This document shows, piece by piece, positions 7,962 through 18,899 of a DNA stretch of 64,000 nt. How positions within the stretch are numbered: position 1 is the first letter of the stretch; every line of letters starts with the position of its first letter. Made by a program: the position numbers and the translations under genes. The notes under the pieces were generated by a model that did no database searches, was not told the origin of the DNA, and worked only from the letters and a program-made list of their open reading frames with translations. The stretch comes from Kumtagia sp052180275 (lineage in GTDB: Bacteria > Pseudomonadota > Alphaproteobacteria > Rhizobiales > Rhizobiaceae): assembly GCF_052180275.1 (NCBI RefSeq), contig NZ_CP197465.1, positions 3,224,001 to 3,288,000 of the forward strand. Reading direction: 5' to 3'.

Positions 7962-10445
7962 ATGATGAACAAAGCCGTGTTCAGGTTGATCCTGGCGTTC
8001 CTGCTGCTGTTTTCGGCCGCCGCCTTGCCGCCGCCCGCGATGGCGCAAGGGCTCGGCCGCTCCGGTTCGTCGATCGTCGACGAGCAGCGCACGGTGATCA
8101 GCGGCCTGACGTTCCGCACCAACGAGCTTGAAAAGGATATCAACGCCAATCTGGAGGACGACGCGAAGCTGGTCGACATCCGGCTTCAGCTGGAGGAGAT
8201 CGCGCGCGAACTGATCAACAGCAGCGTATCGTTTCGGCCGCGACTCAGCGAGATCAATTCGCGAATCGAGCAGCTGGGCGCGCCGCCGGCGCAAGGCGCG
8301 GCGCCCGAATCGGACATCGTGACCGCCGAGCGCCAGAGCCTCGCCGCCGAGAAGGCCGAGATCAACGCCGCACTGGGCGCCGCCGAAGACCTGTCGATCC
8401 GTGTCAACATGCTGATCACACGCGTCACCGACATGCGCCGCGACCTGTTCTCGCGCCTGCTGACGAAACGCTACGACATCAATTTCCCGCTGCTGAGCGA
8501 AGTGGTCGGCGCGTTTCATGCGACGACGGACGCGCTCTACCGGTCGGTGTCCGCCTGGATGCGGTTCGTCGTCAATTTCAAGCTGAGCTCGGTGCTGGCC
8601 GCCACCTTCTTCGCGCTGATCGCGGCGGCGATCCTGTTGATTGGCGGGCGGCGGCTGTTCGGCCACCTGTTCGAGGCCGATCCAGAAAGGACCGATCCAA
8701 CCTATCTCAGCCGATTGTCGGTGGCGTTCTGGTCGACGCTGCTGCCGTCGCTGGCGCTCGGCGTGTTCCTTGGCCTTACCTTTTTCCTCTTCGATTATTT
8801 CGGGGCGCTGCGCGACGACATCGGCTCGATGCTGGCGTCGCTTTTCGGCGTCATCGGGCTGGTCTTCTTCGTGCACAGGCTGGGCAAGGCCGTGCTGTTG
8901 CCCAACCTGCCGCACTGGCGGCTGATCCCGGTGCGGTCGGGAGCGGCCGCCAAGCTGCTGTGGATCATGTCGGCGACGGCGGTGTTCAGCGGCATCGACT
9001 TCCTGGCGAGCAGCATCTACGAGACGCTCGACGCGCCGGTTTCCCTGACCGTTGGTGAGGCGCTGCTGGCGACCGTCATCATCGGCTTGCTGGTGCTGGC
9101 GAGCGGCCTGGTGCGGCCCTTCGCCGACGAGACCGGGCAGCCGCGACGGTGGCCGGCGGCGGTGCGGCTGTTCATCTACGCGCTTGGCCTGATGACGATC
9201 GTGGCGGCGCTGCTCGGCTATATCGGACTGGCGCGCTTCATCTCGCAGCAGATCGTCTGGACCGGCGCGGTGCTGGCGACGATGTATATCGGCTTCCTGT
9301 CGTCGCGCGCCGTGGCCGAAGAAGGCGCCTTCGCCCACACGACGATCGGCGTCCGTTTCCAGCGCTGGTTCAAGCTGGACGATGCAGGCCTCGACCAGCT
9401 CAGCCTGCTGGTCAGTATCCTGATCAACGTTGCCGTCGTCATCGTCGGTCTGCCGCTGGTGCTGTTCCAGTGGGGCTTCCAGCCAGCGGACATCGCGTCG
9501 TGGATGTACAGGATCGCCACCGGCATCCAGATCGGCTCGTTCACCCTGTCGCTGACCGGCATCCTCTGGGGGTTGCTGGTCTTTGCCCTCGGCTTCGTGC
9601 TGACGCGGTGGTTCCAGGGCTGGCTCGACGGTTCGGTCATGGCGCGCGGCCGCGTCGACACCGGCGTGCGCAATTCCATCCGCACCGTGGTCGGTTATGC
9701 CGGCTTGGCGATCGCGGGGCTGGTTGGGCTGTCGGCGGCGGGCATCGACTTCTCCAATCTCGCGCTGATCGCCGGCGGCCTGTCGCTCGGTATCGGTTTC
9801 GGTCTCCAGAATGTCGTGTCGAATTTCGTCTCCGGGCTGATCCTGCTGGCCGAGCGGCCGTTCAAGGCGGGCGACTGGGTGGTAGCCGGCGCTGTCTCAG
9901 GCACGGTCAAGAAGATCAGCGTGCGCGCCACCGAGATCGAGACGTTCCAGCGGCAGTCGGTGATCCTGCCGAATTCGGAGCTGATCAACGGCGCGGTCGG
10001 CAACTGGACGCATCGCAACAAGCTGGGGCGCATCGAGATCCCGGTCGGGGTGGCCTACGGCACGGACGCGCGAAAAGTGCACGCGCTGCTGCTGGAGCTG
10101 GCGTCCGGCCATCCGCTGGTGCTGAAGAACCCGGAGCCGTTCGTGGCGTTCACCGCCTTTGCCCAGACGTCGATGAATTTCGAGATCCGCGTCTTCCTTG
10201 GCGATATCGGCAATGGCGGTATCGTGCAGAACGATCTACGCTTCGCCATACTGGATGCGTTCGATCGCGAGAACATCAGCATCGCCATACCGGCGCAGGT
10301 ACCGCTCGACCTGTCGAAGCCCAAATGGTCGACGGACGACGACCGGGCGGAAGCCGAGCTTGCCGCGACGGTCCATCGCCGTACGCAGGCCGAGGAAGAG
10401 GTCAAGGCCCGCAAGCCGCGCCGGCGCAAGGCAGATCCGGTTTGA
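7962..10445 (+). CDS. MscS-family mechanosensitive ion channel with N-terminal DUF3772-type domain
   Basis: About 827 residues, a large MscS homologue. A signal peptide (ILAFLLLFSAAALPPPAMAQG) is followed by a periplasmic coiled-coil-rich region (about 30-190), then roughly ten hydrophobic segments. The MscS pore and beta domain come next: GLSLGIGFGLQNVVSNFVSG around residue 610, then AERPFKAGDWVV and SVILPNSELINGAVGNW. The C-terminus is basic (ARKPRRRKADPV). The start is placed at 7962 or 7965 (two adjacent ATGs), in front of the signal peptide; the longer frame from 7890 adds a non-conserved extension. It probably protects against osmotic downshock from the inner membrane. Confidence 0.88.
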   Translation: MMNKAVFRLILAFLLLFSAAALPPPAMAQGLGRSGSSIVDEQRTVISGLTFRTNELEKDINANLEDDAKLVDIRLQLEEIARELINSSVSFRPRLSEINSRIEQLGAPPAQGAAPESDIVTAERQSLAAEKAEINAALGAAEDLSIRVNMLITRVTDMRRDLFSRLLTKRYDINFPLLSEVVGAFHATTDALYRSVSAWMRFVVNFKLSSVLAATFFALIAAAILLIGGRRLFGHLFEADPERTDPTYLSRLSVAFWSTLLPSLALGVFLGLTFFLFDYFGALRDDIGSMLASLFGVIGLVFFVHRLGKAVLLPNLPHWRLIPVRSGAAAKLLWIMSATAVFSGIDFLASSIYETLDAPVSLTVGEALLATVIIGLLVLASGLVRPFADETGQPRRWPAAVRLFIYALGLMTIVAALLGYIGLARFISQQIVWTGAVLATMYIGFLSSRAVAEEGAFAHTTIGVRFQRWFKLDDAGLDQLSLLVSILINVAVVIVGLPLVLFQWGFQPADIASWMYRIATGIQIGSFTLSLTGILWGLLVFALGFVLTRWFQGWLDGSVMARGRVDTGVRNSIRTVVGYAGLAIAGLVGLSAAGIDFSNLALIAGGLSLGIGFGLQNVVSNFVSGLILLAERPFKAGDWVVAGAVSGTVKKISVRATEIETFQRQSVILPNSELINGAVGNWTHRNKLGRIEIPVGVAYGTDARKVHALLLELASGHPLVLKNPEPFVAFTAFAQTSMNFEIRVFLGDIGNGGIVQNDLRFAILDAFDRENISIAIPAQVPLDLSKPKWSTDDDRAEAELAATVHRRTQAEEEVKARKPRRRKADPV

Positions 10446-10573
10446 CGGTTCCGGCAAATGTGGCATGAATACGCCATTCAGTTGGCGTTCAGCTTCGGCC
10501 GTCTATAAGTTCTCCTCGAAAGGGACAAAACGTCCCTAACTCTTGATAGAGGCGGTGGAAACACCGGAAAGCC

Positions 10574-10837
10574 ATGAAGAACCTTGTCGTTGCGACGGTC
10601 TGCCTTCTCGTGATGGGCAATGCGGCGCATGCGGCCAGCGCGGTCAATCTCGACTCCGAACCGCGCACGCTGATCGTCACCGAAGGTGGCAGCAAGTCGG
10701 AACTGCCGCTGGCAGCCGGCGAGAAGGTCGAGTTCTGCTCCGGCGGCTGCTTCGTCACCATGCCGAACGGTGATCGCCAGGCGCTGACCGGCACCGAGAC
10801 GGTCGAGATTTCGGGCGGCGTCGGCCGCATCAAGTAA
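10574..10837 (+). CDS. Small exported hypothetical protein
   Basis: An 87-residue protein with a clean signal peptide (MKNLVVATVCLLVMGNAAHA). The mature part of about 67 residues contains a single CSGGC pair in EKVEFCSGGCFVTMPNG, probably a disulfide in a small beta-rich periplasmic protein. It is followed closely by a strong rho-independent terminator, so it is a single-gene transcript or the end of one. I do not recognise the family. Confidence 0.7.
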   Translation: MKNLVVATVCLLVMGNAAHAASAVNLDSEPRTLIVTEGGSKSELPLAAGEKVEFCSGGCFVTMPNGDRQALTGTETVEISGGVGRIK

Positions 10838-10864
10838 GCCTCGCGATGGCACGATGATGATGGG

Positions 10865-10890
10865 AAGGCCGGGCGCCCGCCCGGCCTTTT
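10865..10890 (+). terminator. Rho-independent terminator
   Basis: Perfect 10-bp arms, AAGGCCGGGC (10865-10874) and GCCCGGCCTT (10879-10888), have a GCCC loop and are followed by a short T run. It lies 28 bp after the small exported protein gene. Confidence 0.8.
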
Positions 10891-11047
10891 AACGTTTCCG
10901 GTTGCAGTCGCTTAACCCTGATTTGCAAAGCTGTCCGCGCCGTGCGTAAGCTGGACGCGGTATTAACGCGGCCTAATCGGTCCCACGCTTATAGCCGGAC
11001 CACGGCGCTCATTGGGGTGCGTCGCGGCAATTGCGGAAACAGCCTCG

Positions 11048-12484
11048 ATGGATGCGCGGTCCGACAAGAATGCGGTGCCTTTGGCGGTCGATCTCGACGG
11101 CACGCTGATCGCGACGGACCTTCTGTGGGAAGGCCTGTTCCTGCTGCTACGGCAGAACCCGCTGCTTTTGTTCCTCGTGCCGTTCTGGCTGGCGAAGGGT
11201 CCGGCGACGTTGAAGATGGAGATCGCCAAGCGCGTCGACATCGACCCGGCGGCGCTGCCCTACCGCAAGGAAGTCATGGAGCGGCTGCACGCCGAACAGG
11301 CGAGCGGACGACGGCTGGTGCTGGCGACCGGCACGCCGCGCAAATTCGCCGAGGCCATCGCAAAACATCTCGGCATCTTCGACGCGGTGCTCGCCACCGA
11401 CGGCGCGGAAAACCTGACCTCGAAGCGCAAGACCGCGGCGCTGGTTGCCGCCTATGGCGATGCCGGCTTTGACTATTTCGGCAACAGCCGGCACGACCTC
11501 GCAATATTCGAGGCGGCGCGCGAGGCGAGCGTGGTGGCGCCCGACCGCAGCGCGGCGCGCTGGCAGGCCAAGCACGGCTGCGAACTGATCGAGACGCCGA
11601 AACCGACGGTGAAAACCGTCCTCAAGATGCTGCGCGTGCATCAGTGGTTGAAGAACGGGCTGATCGCCGTGCCGGTCGTGCTCTCCCACGAATATTTCAA
11701 TCTCGGCATGCTGATCGACTGCATCCTGGCCTTCATCTCCTTCAGCGCGGCGGCATCGGCGATCTACATCGTCAACGACTTCTTCGACCTGGCGCTCGAC
11801 CGCCGCCACCCGACCAAGCGCAACCGGCCCTTCGCCAGCGGGCTGCTGTCGATGCGCTTCGGCATCGCCTCGGTCGCGGTGCTGCTGCTGCTTAGCTTCG
11901 CGGTCGCGGCTTTCCTGCCGTTGCTTTTCCTGGGTGTGCTTTGCGGATATCTTTTGGCCACGACCGCCTATTCGCTGTCGATCAAGCGCATGCTGCTGCT
12001 GGACGTCCTGATGCTGGCCGGCCTTTACACCACGCGCATCCTCGCAGGCGCGGCCGCGACCGGTATCGACGTGTCGTTCTGGCTGCTCGCCTTCTCCACC
12101 TTCTTCTTCCTGTCGCTGGCGCTGGTGAAGCGCTACGTCGAGTTGCGCTCTTCCGTGCTGGTGCCGGGCGAGCGTATCGCCGGGCGCGGCTACCGGACGG
12201 AAGACCAGGAGATCATCGCGCAGGCCGGCATGGCGTCTGCCTTCTCGTCGGCGCTGGTGCTGGCGCTCTACATCGACAGTTCGGCGGTGCGCGAACTCTA
12301 TTCGCATCCGTGGATGGTGTGGCCGCTGGCGCCGACCGTGCTCTACCTCACCATGCGCATCTGGATTCTGGCGCGGCGCGACGAACTGCATGACGACCCG
12401 GTGGTGTTCATCGTGCGCGACTGGCGCAGCCAGGTCGTGGTTGCGGCGGGCGCGATCATGCTGGTGCTGGCGGGTCTGCTCTGA
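11048..12484 (+). CDS. HAD phosphatase-UbiA prenyltransferase fusion (DPPR-synthase-like)
   Basis: A 478-residue, two-domain protein. Residues 1-180 are a HAD-type phosphatase: DLDGT motif at 15-19, a LATGTP motif near 93, and a DYFGNSRHDLAIF motif near 142. From about residue 190 it is a UbiA-family membrane prenyltransferase with eight or so hydrophobic segments and the NDFFDLALD...KRNRP motif starting at N243. The architecture resembles NoeC-like and mycobacterial Rv3806c-like enzymes that attach phosphoribose from PRPP to polyprenyl phosphate; the fused HAD domain would remove the 5-phosphate. The ATG at 11048 is preferred over a TTG at 11012. Its stop overlaps the next start (TGATG), which indicates coupling. 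Substrate identity is inferred from family and context. Confidence 0.8.
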   Translation: MDARSDKNAVPLAVDLDGTLIATDLLWEGLFLLLRQNPLLLFLVPFWLAKGPATLKMEIAKRVDIDPAALPYRKEVMERLHAEQASGRRLVLATGTPRKFAEAIAKHLGIFDAVLATDGAENLTSKRKTAALVAAYGDAGFDYFGNSRHDLAIFEAAREASVVAPDRSAARWQAKHGCELIETPKPTVKTVLKMLRVHQWLKNGLIAVPVVLSHEYFNLGMLIDCILAFISFSAAASAIYIVNDFFDLALDRRHPTKRNRPFASGLLSMRFGIASVAVLLLLSFAVAAFLPLLFLGVLCGYLLATTAYSLSIKRMLLLDVLMLAGLYTTRILAGAAATGIDVSFWLLAFSTFFFLSLALVKRYVELRSSVLVPGERIAGRGYRTEDQEIIAQAGMASAFSSALVLALYIDSSAVRELYSHPWMVWPLAPTVLYLTMRIWILARRDELHDDPVVFIVRDWRSQVVVAAGAIMLVLAGLL

Positions 12485-13836
12485 TGGACGCATCGCACGG
12501 AAGCTTCGGCCGCGTGACGCCGCCGACCCAGCGAACCATGGATGCGGCCGAGGCGATCGCGCTGATGAAGAGCGGGCAGGCCCTGGCGGACATGATCCTG
12601 CCCTACGGCAATGGCCGATCCTATGGCGACAGTTGCCAGGCACAGGACGGCATCCTGGCCGACATGCGCTCGATGAAACGGGTGATCGGTTTCGATACCG
12701 AGAGCGGCCTGTTTACGGCGGAAGCCGGAATTCTGCTTTCCGACATCATCGCGCACGCGGCGCCACACGGTTTCTTTCCGCCGGTGGTGCCGGGCACGCA
12801 GTTCGTGACGCTGGGCGGGGCGATCGCCAATGACGTGCATGGCAAGAACCATCACCGGCGCGGCACGTTCGGCTGCCACGTCGAGCAGATCGAACTGCTG
12901 AAGTCCGACGGCAAGACCTACACCTGCTCTCCGGCGTCGAATGCGCGCCTGTTCCAGGCGACGATCGGCGGCATGGGGCTGACCGGCATCATCCTGTCGG
13001 CATCGCTCCGGCTGATGCGCGTACCCTCGCTCGACGTGAGCGAGACGGTGACGCCATTCTCCGGGTTGCCCGAATATTTCGACCGCGCCGAGGCCGCGGA
13101 CGACGCCAACGAATATGCGGTCGCATGGATCGACCAGCTTGCCGGCGGCAAGCGGGCAGGGCGGGGATTGCTGCTCACCGGCAACCATGCGGAGAACGGA
13201 TCTCGTCAGGCCGGCCAGGGCGGGCGGCGGCTTTCGGTGCCGTTCCAGCCGCCGATCAACGTGCTCAACCGGCCATTCCTGACCGCGTTCAATGCGGCCT
13301 ACCGCTGGAAGCGTGGGCGCGACCAGGGTCCGCACACCACCGGCTACCAGGGTTTCTTCTTTCCGCTCGACGGGGTGGCGAACTGGAACCGGCTCTATGG
13401 TCCCAAGGGCCTGTTCCAGCACCAGAGCGTCGTGCCTTTCGAGGCGGCGCGCGAAACCGTGCCGGTGCTGCTGCATGCGGCGCGCGAGGCGGGGCAGGGC
13501 TCTTTCCTCACCGTGTTGAAGCGTTTTGGCACACTCCGCTCGCCAGCGATGCTGTCCTTCCCGCGGCCGGGCTACACGCTGACGCTGGATTTTCCGAACC
13601 GCGGCGCGCGCACGCTGGCATTGCTCAAGGAACTCGACGCCATCACCGTCGCGGCAGGGGGCGCGGTCAATCCCTACAAGGATGCGCGCATGTCCGCCGC
13701 CACCTTCGGCGCCTCCTTTCCGGACTGGCAGCGGCTCGAATTGATGCGCGATCCGGCCTTCCTGTCGAGCTTCTGGGCCAGGACCGCGATGCGGCTGAAG
13801 TCGCGCGACTGGAGCGTGGCGAAGGCTGCCGAATAG
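12484..13836 (+). CDS. DprE1-like FAD-dependent oxidase (decaprenylphosphoryl-ribose 2-oxidase homologue)
   Basis: A 450-residue protein with an N-terminal FAD-binding (PCMH-type) domain: PYGNGRSYGDS near residue 40 and GGAIANDVHGKNHH at 111-124. The latter closely matches the DVHGKNHH signature of DprE1. The YKDARMS segment near residue 398 corresponds to the region with the essential lysine of DprE1. At the position aligned by eye with the mycobacterial benzothiazinone-target cysteine, this protein has a threonine (PGYTLTLDF, T367). DprE1 oxidises the 2-hydroxyl of polyprenylphosphoryl ribose to the keto sugar. Coupling to the UbiA gene by 1-bp overlap supports the same pathway. Confidence 0.8.
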   Translation: MDASHGSFGRVTPPTQRTMDAAEAIALMKSGQALADMILPYGNGRSYGDSCQAQDGILADMRSMKRVIGFDTESGLFTAEAGILLSDIIAHAAPHGFFPPVVPGTQFVTLGGAIANDVHGKNHHRRGTFGCHVEQIELLKSDGKTYTCSPASNARLFQATIGGMGLTGIILSASLRLMRVPSLDVSETVTPFSGLPEYFDRAEAADDANEYAVAWIDQLAGGKRAGRGLLLTGNHAENGSRQAGQGGRRLSVPFQPPINVLNRPFLTAFNAAYRWKRGRDQGPHTTGYQGFFFPLDGVANWNRLYGPKGLFQHQSVVPFEAARETVPVLLHAAREAGQGSFLTVLKRFGTLRSPAMLSFPRPGYTLTLDFPNRGARTLALLKELDAITVAAGGAVNPYKDARMSAATFGASFPDWQRLELMRDPAFLSSFWARTAMRLKSRDWSVAKAAE

Positions 13837-13943
13837 CCGGCCACGAAAAGTCGGCACGCGTAAAAGTTTAATCAAATGCCGCGCCCGGTTTCACGGGATA
13901 TTTCCGGGTTGCAGTTAGAACCGGGACAACGAGAGCGAGTGAT

Positions 13944-14378
13944 ATGAAATACCTGCCTTTCATCCTCTTCACGGTGCTGACCAACGCGGCCGCGCAGCTG
14001 ATGCTGAAGCACGGCATGATGAGCCTGGGGTCGATTTCGTTCGAGGGCGCCAACCCGATCATCAAGATCCTGCAGATCGTCTTCAGCCCATGGGTGTTCC
14101 TCGGACTCTGCACTTTCGTCATCTCGATGGCATCGCATCTCTATGTGCTGTCGAAGGTGGAGTTGTCCTTCGCCTATCCGTTCCTCAGCCTGGCCTATGT
14201 GGCCGTCGCGGTGTTCGCCTATTTCCTGTTCCACGAGGATCTGAACGCCTGGCGCATCGCCGGCATCGCTTTCATCTGCGTCGGCACGGTGCTCATCGCG
14301 CAGAGCGGGCGTGACAGCCACGAAGACGGCACGAAGGTTGCTTCTGCATCCCTGCAAACCAGCGAGATCTCAAAATGA
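13944..14378 (+). CDS. Small EamA/SMR-type membrane protein (ArnE-like, putative lipid-sugar flippase)
   Basis: A 144-residue protein with four hydrophobic helices (about 2-20, 48-70, 75-97 and 102-120), including YPFLSLAYVAVAVFAY and NAWRIAGIAFICVGTVLI. This is the size and pattern of half-EamA proteins such as ArnE/ArnF, which flip undecaprenyl-phosphate-sugars. Its gene sits between the DprE1-like oxidase and the SDR gene and overlaps the latter by ATGA. A role in moving the prenyl-phosphate sugar across the inner membrane is inferred. The 107-bp gap before it could hold a promoter, but none was identified. Confidence 0.65.
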   Translation: MKYLPFILFTVLTNAAAQLMLKHGMMSLGSISFEGANPIIKILQIVFSPWVFLGLCTFVISMASHLYVLSKVELSFAYPFLSLAYVAVAVFAYFLFHEDLNAWRIAGIAFICVGTVLIAQSGRDSHEDGTKVASASLQTSEISK

Positions 14379-15382
14379 GACACATTATCTTCGGCGGCGA
14401 CGGTTTCGTCGGCCGTCACCTTGCCCCCAAACTCCTTGCCGACGGCCACGAGGTCATCGTCGCCGACATCGTCAAGAGCGATCTGCCGCATTACCGTCAG
14501 GCACAATATGTGCGCTGCGACGTGACCGATCCGGCATCGGTGGCTGGCGTCGGCATCAAGGCCGACGACATGGTGTACAACCTTTCGGCCAAGATGCTGT
14601 CGCCAATCCAGGTACGCGCCAAGCGCCACGATTTTTTCTTCCCGGTGAATTTCCACGGCACCGAGCACATCATCCAGGCCATGGACAAGGCGGGTGCACC
14701 AAAGCTGGTGCATTTCACCACGGACATGATCTACGGCCACACAGTCACCTATCCGATGACCGAGGAGCATCCGGTCGCGCCGCTCGGCGAATACGGCCTG
14801 TCGAAGTGGAAGACCGAGGAGCTTGCCGCTGACTGGCGCAAGCGCGGGATGAACATCTCGCTGTTCAGGCCGCGTCTCATCATCGGGCCCGGACGCTTGG
14901 GCATTCTCGAAAAGCTGTTCAAGCTGATCGACATGAACCTGCCGGTGCCGATGATCGGCTCGGGCAAGAACCCCTACCAGTTCATCTCGGTGTTCGACTG
15001 CGCCGAGGCTGCACGCGCCGCCTATAAGGCCGGCGTGCCGAACGAAGCCTACAACCTCGGCTCGCTCAACCCGCCGCCGGTGCGGAAGCTGCTCGGCGAC
15101 CTTGTCAAGCATGCCGGATCGAAGTCGCTGCTGATCCCGACGCCGGGATGGGCGGTGAAACGCACGCTCGACCTGCTCGACTGGATGAACATGCCGATCA
15201 TGGACCCGGAGCAGTACCTGATCGCCGACGAGGAATGCGTGCTCGACGTGTCCAAGGGCAAGCGCCAGCTCGGCTGGGTGCCGCAGTACCGCGACGAGGA
15301 CATGCTGATTGCCGCCTACACCGAATACCGCGCCAAGAAGGAAGGCCGCGTGCCTTCCGCGTCCCACGTTCCGGCCGAATAG
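14375..15382 (+). CDS. NAD-dependent extended SDR (epimerase/reductase family)
   Basis: A 335-residue protein with an N-terminal Rossmann motif (IIFGGDGFVGRHLAPKLL) and the catalytic YGLSK (YxxxK), preceded by FTTDMIYG, which supplies the usual Ser/Thr position. These mark an extended short-chain dehydrogenase of the sugar epimerase/dehydratase type. It is not a classical SDR like mycobacterial DprE2. In this operon it could reduce or epimerise a sugar intermediate, either nucleotide-linked or lipid-linked. It is translationally coupled to the flippase-like gene and followed 9 bp later by the aminotransferase gene. Confidence 0.75.
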   Translation: MRHIIFGGDGFVGRHLAPKLLADGHEVIVADIVKSDLPHYRQAQYVRCDVTDPASVAGVGIKADDMVYNLSAKMLSPIQVRAKRHDFFFPVNFHGTEHIIQAMDKAGAPKLVHFTTDMIYGHTVTYPMTEEHPVAPLGEYGLSKWKTEELAADWRKRGMNISLFRPRLIIGPGRLGILEKLFKLIDMNLPVPMIGSGKNPYQFISVFDCAEAARAAYKAGVPNEAYNLGSLNPPPVRKLLGDLVKHAGSKSLLIPTPGWAVKRTLDLLDWMNMPIMDPEQYLIADEECVLDVSKGKRQLGWVPQYRDEDMLIAAYTEYRAKKEGRVPSASHVPAE

Positions 15383-15391
15383 GAGATTGTA

Positions 15392-16861
<1,470 letters not shown>

Positions 16862-16873
16862 CCGCAGAGGTCG

Positions 16874-16895
16874 CGGCAGCGTGGGGGCGCTGCCG
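16874..16895 (+). other. Intercistronic hairpin
   Basis: CGGCAGCG (16874-16881) and CGCTGCCG (16888-16895) form an 8-bp stem with a TGGGGG loop, in the 55-bp gap between the aminotransferase and GT-C-like genes. No T run follows, so it looks more like an RNA processing or stability element than a terminator. Confidence 0.4.
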
Positions 16896-16916
16896 GGGTA
16901 ATCAGGGGTAGGGCAG

Positions 16917-18110
16917 ATGTTGATGAAGATCGAACGCGCGCCGATCGAATGGGCGCTGGATACAGGTGTCGGCAAGGGCATCGCCAACGCCACGACGAAC
17001 CGCACCCTGCTCGACCGGCTGGGCGCGGCGTTCTTCGTCATTGTCTGCGTGGTGATCGCGCTCTACGCGCTGGTCAAGCCCGACTACAACTGGGACATGG
17101 TCGCCTATGTGGCGACCGCGCTTGAGGACCGCTACCAGGACCCGGTGGAACTGCATACCGCCACCTGGAACGAGATCGAGAAGGGCGCGCGGCCGGCGCA
17201 GCTCTACGAGATCCAGTACGGAAACCCCTACAACAAGCATCAATGGGAGAACCCGGTCGACTTCCAGTCGCAGCTGTCGATGTATCGCGTGAAGGTCGGT
17301 TATATCTGGGCGATCCGCGCGCTGGAGCCGATCTTCGGCGCGGGTATGGCGTCGATCCTGCTGTCGGTCATCCCGTCGCTGCTGGTCGGCGGCATGCTCC
17401 TTTACTGGCTGTGGCGCGAGGATGCGCTGCAAGGCGGCTTCATCCTGGCGCCGCTGCTGATGCTGGCGGACCAGGCGCAGATGACGTCGGCGGTGGTGCC
17501 GGACATGCTGCTGTCGTTGGTGTCGATCGCAGCGCTCTACGCCTTCATGCGCGGCCGCGACACGCTGGCCTGCGTGCTGCTGTTCCTCAGCGTCTTCGTG
17601 CGGCCTGACAATCTCATCCTGATCTTCGCCATGCTGGTGACGGCTGTGATCTTCGGCTGGCGTATCCTGCCGCTGCTCCTGACCTTCGTCGCGGCTTTCG
17701 TCGGCTGCATGCTGATCTCGAAATACGGACACCACCCGGGTTGGTGGGCGCATTTCTACTTCTCTTGCGTACAGATCCAGAACTCGATGATCGACTTCCA
17801 CCCCGACTTCTCGCTGGTGACCATGCTGAAGGGTTATGTGCGCGGCGTCGTGGTTGCACTGATCAACAGCGACTGGCCGGCGATCCTGGCGCTGTTTGCG
17901 GCGGGCTGGGCCTTGCTCAACCGCTACGGCAAGCCGATCACCAACCGGCAGAACGGCCTGATCTTCGCGCTGATGATCGGCACGCTCGGCAAGTTCGCCA
18001 GCTTCCCGCTGCCGGACGACCGCTTCTACCACGTCTTCATCCTCGGCATCGCCATCCTGCTGGTGACGATCTGGAAGCCGCGCTTCGACATTGTGAAAGC
18101 AAGGAACTGA
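16917..18110 (+). CDS. Multi-pass membrane protein, GT-C glycosyltransferase-like
   Basis: A 397-residue protein with about nine to ten hydrophobic helices. A large hydrophilic loop follows the first helix (about 58-120), beginning KPDYNWDMVAY. Acidic residues in the first extracytoplasmic loop are the hallmark of GT-C enzymes, which use polyprenyl-phosphate-sugar donors in the periplasm. SVFVRPDNLILIFAML is also reminiscent of this class. The start at 16917 follows a GGGGTAGGG-like site. In this operon it is the best candidate for the transferase that uses the lipid-linked pentose. Homology to a named family is weak, so this is an inference. Confidence 0.55.
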   Translation: MLMKIERAPIEWALDTGVGKGIANATTNRTLLDRLGAAFFVIVCVVIALYALVKPDYNWDMVAYVATALEDRYQDPVELHTATWNEIEKGARPAQLYEIQYGNPYNKHQWENPVDFQSQLSMYRVKVGYIWAIRALEPIFGAGMASILLSVIPSLLVGGMLLYWLWREDALQGGFILAPLLMLADQAQMTSAVVPDMLLSLVSIAALYAFMRGRDTLACVLLFLSVFVRPDNLILIFAMLVTAVIFGWRILPLLLTFVAAFVGCMLISKYGHHPGWWAHFYFSCVQIQNSMIDFHPDFSLVTMLKGYVRGVVVALINSDWPAILALFAAGWALLNRYGKPITNRQNGLIFALMIGTLGKFASFPLPDDRFYHVFILGIAILLVTIWKPRFDIVKARN

Positions 18111-18114
18111 TATC

Positions 18115-18885
18115 ATGGACGGTGGGGAAGCCTCGCAATTCATCGAATTCCTGCGCGTCTTCCTGTCGCTGGTTCTGCCGGTCGGAATATTGGATCGCGG
18201 GGCGCCGCTGAGAGGCACGCGCTTCCTGGCGCAGGCGGCGATGCGGGCGCGGATGGGCGGCGGCCAGCCGTTCCAGATGGTCAATGTCGGCGCCTGCGAC
18301 GGAAAGCTGTTCGACGACGTGACGCCGTGGCTGCACCGCATCAAGGGCTCGCGCGCCATGCTGGTCGAGCCGATCCCCTACAACCAGAAGCGGCTGCGCG
18401 CCAACTACCCGGACGAGCAGCGTTTTATCATCGAGCCGGTGGCGGTGACGAAAACCAGCGGGCCGATCACCATCAAGACTTTCGATGCGGCGGCACTCGA
18501 GGCCGGAACGCTGCCACTCGAATTCATCGGCTGCTCGTCGATTAGTGACACCAACCTGATGTCGGGCAGCAATGCCTGGGGCGAACAGGACAAGAATTTC
18601 CAGAAATTCGAACCCTATCTCAAGTCGATCGAGGTGCCGGGCGCCACGCTTCAATCGCTACTCGACCGCAACGGGATCGAGCACATCGATGCGTTTCTTG
18701 TCGACTGCGAGGGCGCCGACTGGCAGGTATTCGATCAGCTCGACATCGAACGGTACCGGCCCGGCATGGTCAAGATCGAGATCGGCGCGCTGACTGCCGA
18801 GGACATCGGCAAGGTCGTGCTGAAGCTCAAGACAGCGGGATACCAGGTCGGGCTCTATGCCGAGGACGTGTGGGCGTTCTCATAG
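18115..18885 (+). CDS. FkbM-family SAM-dependent methyltransferase
   Basis: A 256-residue protein. The Rossmann-like motif I is VNVGACDGKLFDDV, followed by SRAMLVEPIPYN and the FkbM-type LVDCEGADWQVFDQLD near residue 200. FkbM enzymes O-methylate hydroxyl groups on sugars and natural products. The gene begins 4 bp after the GT-C-like gene and is the last of the cluster, so it probably methylates the sugar or glycan produced there. Confidence 0.75.
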   Translation: MDGGEASQFIEFLRVFLSLVLPVGILDRGAPLRGTRFLAQAAMRARMGGGQPFQMVNVGACDGKLFDDVTPWLHRIKGSRAMLVEPIPYNQKRLRANYPDEQRFIIEPVAVTKTSGPITIKTFDAAALEAGTLPLEFIGCSSISDTNLMSGSNAWGEQDKNFQKFEPYLKSIEVPGATLQSLLDRNGIEHIDAFLVDCEGADWQVFDQLDIERYRPGMVKIEIGALTAEDIGKVVLKLKTAGYQVGLYAEDVWAFS

Positions 18886-18899
18886 GGCCCGGCGGTCCG

